DNA of 10,395 nucleotides from Planctomycetota bacterium (lineage in GTDB: Bacteria; Planctomycetota; Planctomycetia; Pirellulales; Thermoguttaceae). The stretch covers positions 1 to 10,395 of the forward strand of contig JABMRP010001093.1 in assembly GCA_013202535.1 (NCBI GenBank), read 5' to 3'. Below are positions 6,015 to 10,395 of the stretch, one piece after another. The stretch's first letter is position 1, and every line of letters begins with the position of its first letter. Under the pieces are notes generated by a model, which had not been told where the DNA came from, searched no databases, and saw only the letters and a list, made by a program, of their open reading frames with translations. Both the position numbers and the translations under genes were made by a program.

Positions 6015-9000
6015 GCAGGCGCGCAAACCGCGGCGACCAACCGCTCGAATCGCTCGGGCGTAATCAGCCCGGTGTCGATGGCCGAGAACGTGGCCAGCCG
6101 AGTTCGCTCGCGGATCTGCTCGGCGGTCAAGACGTCGTCCTCGTCAAGGTATCCTTCGGCGGCCAAGTACTCGGCGAGTTCGTTGCGCTTGTCGGTCCGG
6201 AACCCTTTGACTGAGCCGGCCCGCAGAGCATCAATCAGCGCCTTGGCGTTGCCGGACAGTTCGCCCGCCAACTCACAAACGCGATCGAGATACGTCTCGG
6301 AAACGGCTCCCGAGTCGGCGAGCGCTTGTCGATCCACCGGCAGGCCGCGACCGGTTTGCCAGTGCCGGGACGCCGCCGCGATCAGTTCGACGGCCGCCTC
6401 GGCGCGACGGTAGACGTCCGACTCCCGAGAGATTCCCTCGATCTGATGATAGGACACGAGCGTTCGGAATTGGCCCCATTTGTTCGCCCCGCCCTTCAAC
6501 AGCCGGTAGAGCGTCGACACGTCGTCGATCAGATACCACAGGTGGACTTCGCCCGAGGAGCCGCGAGGATCGATCGGCGGCACGTTGAGCCGGCGGCCGT
6601 ACTCGCGCCAATCCGTTCCCTCCGGCGGCGGCACGGTGACCGGTTCGGGCGCCTCGAACTCGATCGGCGGCACGCGCTCCGTGTGGCTGAACTGGCGGAC
6701 CTCGGCCAGATCGATCTCGTGGCTCGGCACGTCGTCGTAGGATCGCAACAGCTCTCGCCACTTACCCACCTCGTCGTGCTGGGCGGTGAAATAGAAGACT
6801 TGCCGGCCGTCGCGGCAGATTTCGATCACCGCGTCGATGATCTCCCGAGCGCGCCGTTCGTCGCTGTTGCCCAGCGTTTCGTCGAGGATTAAGGGTACTG
6901 TTACCCCCTGTTCCTGACGTTCGACAAACGCGACTCGCACCGCCAGGAGAAGCTGCAGGCGCGTCCCGCTGGAAAGTTCCTCCAGCGCCAACCCCACCCG
7001 GCCGGCCGTCTCCAGGGCGCGAAACTCCGGCGGATTGCCCTGGTCGACGTGCAATTCGTATCGGCCGTGGGTAATCTTTGCGAACAACTCGCGGGCGCGG
7101 CGCAAGACGGCGGGAAGCTCCGTTTCCTGTTCGTGGTGGGCGATATGATCGGCCAATACGTTGCCCAGCAGGGCGTCGTAATCCTGTTGACGCTGCTGGC
7201 CCAGCGCGTCCTCGCACTGCCGTTGCAAGGCAAGCCGGGCCTCCAGATCGGTGCTCTGCCGGGCCCTGTCGACGTCCTGCCCAATCGCTCCGATCTCCTC
7301 GCTGATTTTCGTCAGCCGCTCGGCCCGCTCGGCGCATTGCCGTTTTTCCTTCTCCAGCTCCTCGGCCGACCGCTGGAGCAGGTCGGCGTGGTCGGCCAGA
7401 GCTTGCCGGAGGGACTGGAGATTGTCCTCGGCGTTCCGCGTCTTCCGCGTCGCCTCATCGTACTCGCGACGAATGCCGGCCCATTGGCGAAGCTCGGGTT
7501 CTTCGTCCGATGTCAGGCCAACGCGGTCGAACAGGGCGGTCAACTCCTCGCTCGCCTTGCGCCCGTCCTCGGCCAGCCGGTCCAGTGCGTTGCTGGCATC
7601 GGCAACTTGGCGCACCGCGGCCTCGTGCGACTCTCGACGACGGTTCAACGCTTCGACACGCGCGCCGACGGTCTCGGGATCGTCGCCCGGTTCGAAGCCC
7701 AACGGAGCCAGCTCCCCGTTGATCTCCCGCAACAAGGCCCGATACGCTTCGTCGGCTCCGTCGAGGTCCGACTGGGCGGCCGCGGCGTCGTGTTGGGCCT
7801 GTGCCAGGCGGCGGATGTTGTCGGCCAGCAGCGCGAGTTCGGCTTCGGACGCGTCGGCGTCGATCCCCAATCGCTCGGTCCACGCCCCTTTCTGGCCGTC
7901 GAACCGCTGCTGCTCTTCTTCCAGTTCGACGATCTGGTTGTCCAGATCGCCCCACTTCAGAGCCTTTTCCCGTCGCAATGTCGACTCGTCGTGTCGCTGT
8001 TGAAGCTCGCGGGCATAGCGCGATACGCCGGCGACGTCCCATGGGTCAGGAGCGCCGACGCCCAGGTTGTCGTAGTCGCGGCGAATCTCCTCGGTACGAT
8101 CGGCCCGGTTTCGCGGCCAGAAGGCCCAAGCCAGCCATCCGCCGGCCACCGCCAACAACAGCCACCAGGAGGCATGAACGGCCAGTCCCATGACGATCGA
8201 AACCACGCCGGTCAAGACGCCCATGACGGTGAACGTCTGGCGGTGGCCGTCGTTTCTGGCCGACGCGGCCTCATGCTCCACCAACCACTGCCGCAACAGC
8301 CGGATCCCCTCGTCCAGTGATGGGATGTCCTCCGGCGGTGGATCAGTGCCCAGCCAATCGGCAAGCGTGCGTTTCGCCTCGTGCCCGGCACGGAGCTTTT
8401 CCGCACCGCGGGCGAAGGTGAATAACTCCTCCACCGTAGCCGAATCGAGACCGTTGGCCTGCTCGACGGACACCTCGGGACCGATTCGCCGCCGGGCTTC
8501 GTCCGCTTGGGCAACGGCCCGATCGAGATTGCCCTTCTCGCGGCGGATGTTCTCCGAGAGCTTATCCAGCCGCTGGCACTTCTTTCGCAGCGCCTCGACG
8601 GCGTGCGCCGGCACGCCTTCTTCCGGAAGATCACATGCTTGCTTCGCCTGCCGGGCGTCGGCCAGCTTGCGCTGTTCATCTCGCCGGCGGTTGTCGGCCT
8701 CGGCGATGGTCTGTTGGAGTCGGTCGAGTTGCTCGACGTCGTGCTCGGTGGTCTTTTCGACACCCTTGGGAAAGCGCTCGACACGAAGGCGACATCTCTC
8801 GACTTCCGCCCGCGCCGCGGCATGTTCCAACGCCTTGTCCAACACGGATAGGCGGGCGCTGGCACTTTCGGCCCGATCCTTGTCGCTCCGCAATCCGCTC
8901 AGCGATTGCTGGCGTGCCAGGAGTTCTTCCTGACCGGCCATGGCCTGGCGAACGGCAATCCGGGCCGTTTCGAGTTCTTTGGCGGCCTTGCCCTTGCTCA

Positions 9001-9487
9001 AGGGAGTTTCGCGATAGCCGAGTGAGTTTTTCGCCTCGGCCACGTCGTACCCGCCGGCCAATTCGCGGACGATCTCCCCGGCCAGTTGGTTATTCTCCCT
9101 GGCCGCCTTGCCCTCGTTTGCAGAATGAACCAGATCGTGCAGTGCGAGGACGTGACGGCTGCCGATTTCCGGCGGAGCCAGATTAGGGTAATCGGTGGGG
9201 ACCCCATCTTCGCGGCGTTGGCAGCGCAGGCTGCCCATGTCGTACTCCAGGGCTAGCGCCGTGCCGTCTTTTTCGAGCGAGGCGGTCAGCGACGCTCGCT
9301 GGCTGATGCGATCCTTGGGTCGCAGCAATTGCTGAATGGCCCGGCCCAGGGTGGTCTTGCCCGAGGCATTGGGGCCATAGATCACGTTGACGCCGGGACA
9401 CAGGTCGACCACCTTCAGCCCGCCGCGGGGGAAGCCGGGCATGCGGCGTATCTCGATCGACTGGAAATGTAATGTGCCTCGCGTCAT
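6011..9487 (-). CDS. SbcC/YhaN-type coiled-coil ATPase with membrane hairpin and C-terminal extension
   Basis: The product has 1158 residues. The N-terminal ATPase half has Walker A GPNASGKTT (38-46). Long charged helical segments (about 165-415 and 485-765) form coiled coils. Between them lies a pair of hydrophobic helices (about 418-457, TFTVMGVLTGVVSIVMGLAV then WWLLLAVAGGWLAWAFWP), where SbcC would have its zinc hook; no CxxC is present. The C-terminal ATPase half has the signature LSSGTRLQLLLAV (838-850), Walker B VPLILDETLGNSD (864-876, D869-E870) and FTAQHDEV (900-907). A Pro-rich linker and about 190 further residues follow. The ATG at 9487 overlaps the nuclease stop (ATGA), with AGGAG 8 bases upstream, so translation is coupled. 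The frame is open further upstream to 10087, but that part lies inside the nuclease gene and looks like a shadow. It likely forms a Mre11/Rad50-like DNA-processing complex at the membrane. Confidence 0.9.
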   Translation of the reverse strand: MTRGTLHFQSIEIRRMPGFPRGGLKVVDLCPGVNVIYGPNASGKTTLGRAIQQLLRPKDRISQRASLTASLEKDGTALALEYDMGSLRCQRREDGVPTDYPNLAPPEIGSRHVLALHDLVHSANEGKAARENNQLAGEIVRELAGGYDVAEAKNSLGYRETPLSKGKAAKELETARIAVRQAMAGQEELLARQQSLSGLRSDKDRAESASARLSVLDKALEHAAARAEVERCRLRVERFPKGVEKTTEHDVEQLDRLQQTIAEADNRRRDEQRKLADARQAKQACDLPEEGVPAHAVEALRKKCQRLDKLSENIRREKGNLDRAVAQADEARRRIGPEVSVEQANGLDSATVEELFTFARGAEKLRAGHEAKRTLADWLGTDPPPEDIPSLDEGIRLLRQWLVEHEAASARNDGHRQTFTVMGVLTGVVSIVMGLAVHASWWLLLAVAGGWLAWAFWPRNRADRTEEIRRDYDNLGVGAPDPWDVAGVSRYARELQQRHDESTLRREKALKWGDLDNQIVELEEEQQRFDGQKGAWTERLGIDADASEAELALLADNIRRLAQAQHDAAAAQSDLDGADEAYRALLREINGELAPLGFEPGDDPETVGARVEALNRRRESHEAAVRQVADASNALDRLAEDGRKASEELTALFDRVGLTSDEEPELRQWAGIRREYDEATRKTRNAEDNLQSLRQALADHADLLQRSAEELEKEKRQCAERAERLTKISEEIGAIGQDVDRARQSTDLEARLALQRQCEDALGQQRQQDYDALLGNVLADHIAHHEQETELPAVLRRARELFAKITHGRYELHVDQGNPPEFRALETAGRVGLALEELSSGTRLQLLLAVRVAFVERQEQGVTVPLILDETLGNSDERRAREIIDAVIEICRDGRQVFYFTAQHDEVGKWRELLRSYDDVPSHEIDLAEVRQFSHTERVPPIEFEAPEPVTVPPPEGTDWREYGRRLNVPPIDPRGSSGEVHLWYLIDDVSTLYRLLKGGANKWGQFRTLVSYHQIEGISRESDVYRRAEAAVELIAAASRHWQTGRGLPVDRQALADSGAVSETYLDRVCELAGELSGNAKALIDALRAGSVKGFRTDKRNELAEYLAAEGYLDEDDVLTAEQIRERTRLATFSAIDTGLITPERFERLVAAVCAPA

Positions 9488-10395
9488 TCGCTCCGCTCCT
9501 GGGCCAGCAGCCGGTCCAATAGCAGCGTGCCCTGGCGAATCAAGCACTGCCGGACCGCCGCGTCGTCGGGTGCCGGATCGGCGGAAATCTGCGTATAACC
9601 CCGTGCTGCATGGACCTCCATCGCTTTGCGCCGGGCCGCGCTGACCAAGTCGGTCACGTTCTCGCCCGTCTCGTCCGCCTGCAAACTCAACAGCGTGCGG
9701 GCCAGCACGCCGGGCGGGTCGTGTTTGGCGGCCAACTCCTCCAGATCGATCGGCGGGGTCGTGTGGTTGGTGATCTTGTCGATTCCGGCGGTCACCTCGC
9801 CCAGCGAAGGATGGTACTCCTCGACTATCTTCTCGATGAGATTGTCCAACTGGCTGCAAAGCGGCGTGTACCCGGTCAACTCCAAACGCAACGAGAGGTA
9901 CTCCAGCGGCCCGCCGTCTTCGGCCACGCAGCGCAGTTGTTCGCGCACGCGATCGGACAGGACCCTCTGGAACTCCTCGTTCGTCTGCACGTCGGTCAAG
10001 TCGACCGCCACCTCGTCGTAGTACACCTTCGACATGGCCCAACGCGTCGCCTCGACGCGCCGCGCGGAGTGGACCTCGATCAACCAAGGGCCGTGCGGGC
10101 CGGTCTCGCCGGGATCCATCGCCTGCGGCGATCCCGGGTAGAGCACGGCCGGCCCCGAACCGGCTTCGTGATACTCGGCCCGGTGGACGTGTCCCAGCAG
10201 CCAGAGCGTGATCGGCTGGGCGTCGAGTTCGGCTCGTGTCACCGGTCCGTACGGGCTGCCGGGAACGTCCAGGTCGGCGTGCAGGAGTCCGATCGTGGGC
10301 ACATCGCCGTCGGCGGTCAGATCGTACTGGGCCAGCGGACTGGTCGGCACGTGGCTCTTGGGGAACGACCAGCCGTGGATGCGAAGCCGGCGGTC
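9484..10395 (-). CDS. SbcD/YhaO-type metallophosphoesterase nuclease, 5' end cut off by window edge
   Basis: The frame is open to the right edge; 303 codons are visible, and the real start lies outside. The visible part begins inside the calcineurin-like phosphoesterase domain: RLRIHGWSF, then GLLHADLD (about residues 36-43 from the edge), then WLLGHVHRAEY with the metal-binding GHxH (68-71), and YPGSPQAMDPGETG (86-99). These match the later metal motifs and the closing loop of the SbcD/Mre11/YhaO family. The remaining 200 or so residues are the helical and capping region that contacts the ATPase in this family. The early motifs (D-x-H, GDxxD, GNHD) would lie off the window. The gene ends with an ATGA overlap into the ATPase gene, the normal order for sbcD-sbcC and yhaO-yhaN. 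A GTG at 10350 is an internal codon, since the family sequence continues upstream of it. Confidence 0.88.
   Translation of the reverse strand, partial: DRRLRIHGWSFPKSHVPTSPLAQYDLTADGDVPTIGLLHADLDVPGSPYGPVTRAELDAQPITLWLLGHVHRAEYHEAGSGPAVLYPGSPQAMDPGETGPHGPWLIEVHSARRVEATRWAMSKVYYDEVAVDLTDVQTNEEFQRVLSDRVREQLRCVAEDGGPLEYLSLRLELTGYTPLCSQLDNLIEKIVEEYHPSLGEVTAGIDKITNHTTPPIDLEELAAKHDPPGVLARTLLSLQADETGENVTDLVSAARRKAMEVHAARGYTQISADPAPDDAAVRQCLIRQGTLLLDRLLAQERSE

Noticed and set aside
7049..8320. 423-codon plus-strand frame opposite the ATPase gene
   Set aside because: It is antisense to the conserved coiled-coil region; long antisense frames are common in GC-rich coding DNA and it shows no domain.
9488..10087. 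Upstream extension of the ATPase frame by 200 codons
   Set aside because: It lies inside the nuclease gene, is Arg/Gly-rich without domain features, and the ATGA-coupled start at 9487 directly precedes the ATPase fold.
1..10395. CRISPR array, tRNA, rRNA or insertion sequence
   Set aside because: No regularly spaced repeats, tRNA-like folds, transposase motifs or terminal inverted repeats were seen on either strand.

Overview
The window looks like a chromosomal stretch from a GC-rich bacterium, most likely a planctomycete. The reasons are the Tat-exported deacetylase-like protein, the membrane-anchored SbcC/YhaN-type ATPase next to an SbcD/YhaO-type nuclease, and the loose gene spacing. This assignment is inference from gene style, not from a marker gene. 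All large genes lie on the minus strand. Only a small DUF433 antitoxin-like gene lies on the plus strand.

Layout from left to right: (1) 1-482, minus: the first 160 codons of a protein with a signal peptide, cut by the window edge and not recognised. (2) 666-3842, minus: a 1058-residue fusion of an XRE-type helix-turn-helix, a NACHT NTPase, HEAT-like repeats and a C-terminal polymerase-beta-type nucleotidyltransferase of the MNT kind. A clear promoter lies upstream, and an inverted repeat sits on its -10 box. (3) 3973-5361, minus: a Tat-exported protein resembling polysaccharide deacetylases. (4) 5362-5681: a non-coding divergent region. (5) 5682-5918, plus: a DUF433 antitoxin-like protein, followed by an 18-codon overlapping reading frame that may be what is left of its PIN-like toxin. 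(6) 6011-9487 and 9484-10395, minus: an operon with an ATGA overlap, encoding a metallophosphoesterase nuclease (5' end off the window) and a large coiled-coil ATPase with a membrane hairpin and an extra C-terminal domain.

The most interesting element is the NACHT fusion. Bacterial NACHT proteins are established anti-phage immune receptors related to animal NLRs. This one carries a DNA-binding domain at the N-terminus and a nucleotidyltransferase at the C-terminus. That suggests one gene combining self-regulation, sensing and a nucleotide-transferring effector. Its 5' region is visibly richer in A and T than its surroundings, which fits a transferred defence gene. The nuclease-ATPase pair on the right is probably a DNA end-processing or repair complex tethered to the membrane; it is not obviously linked to the NACHT gene.
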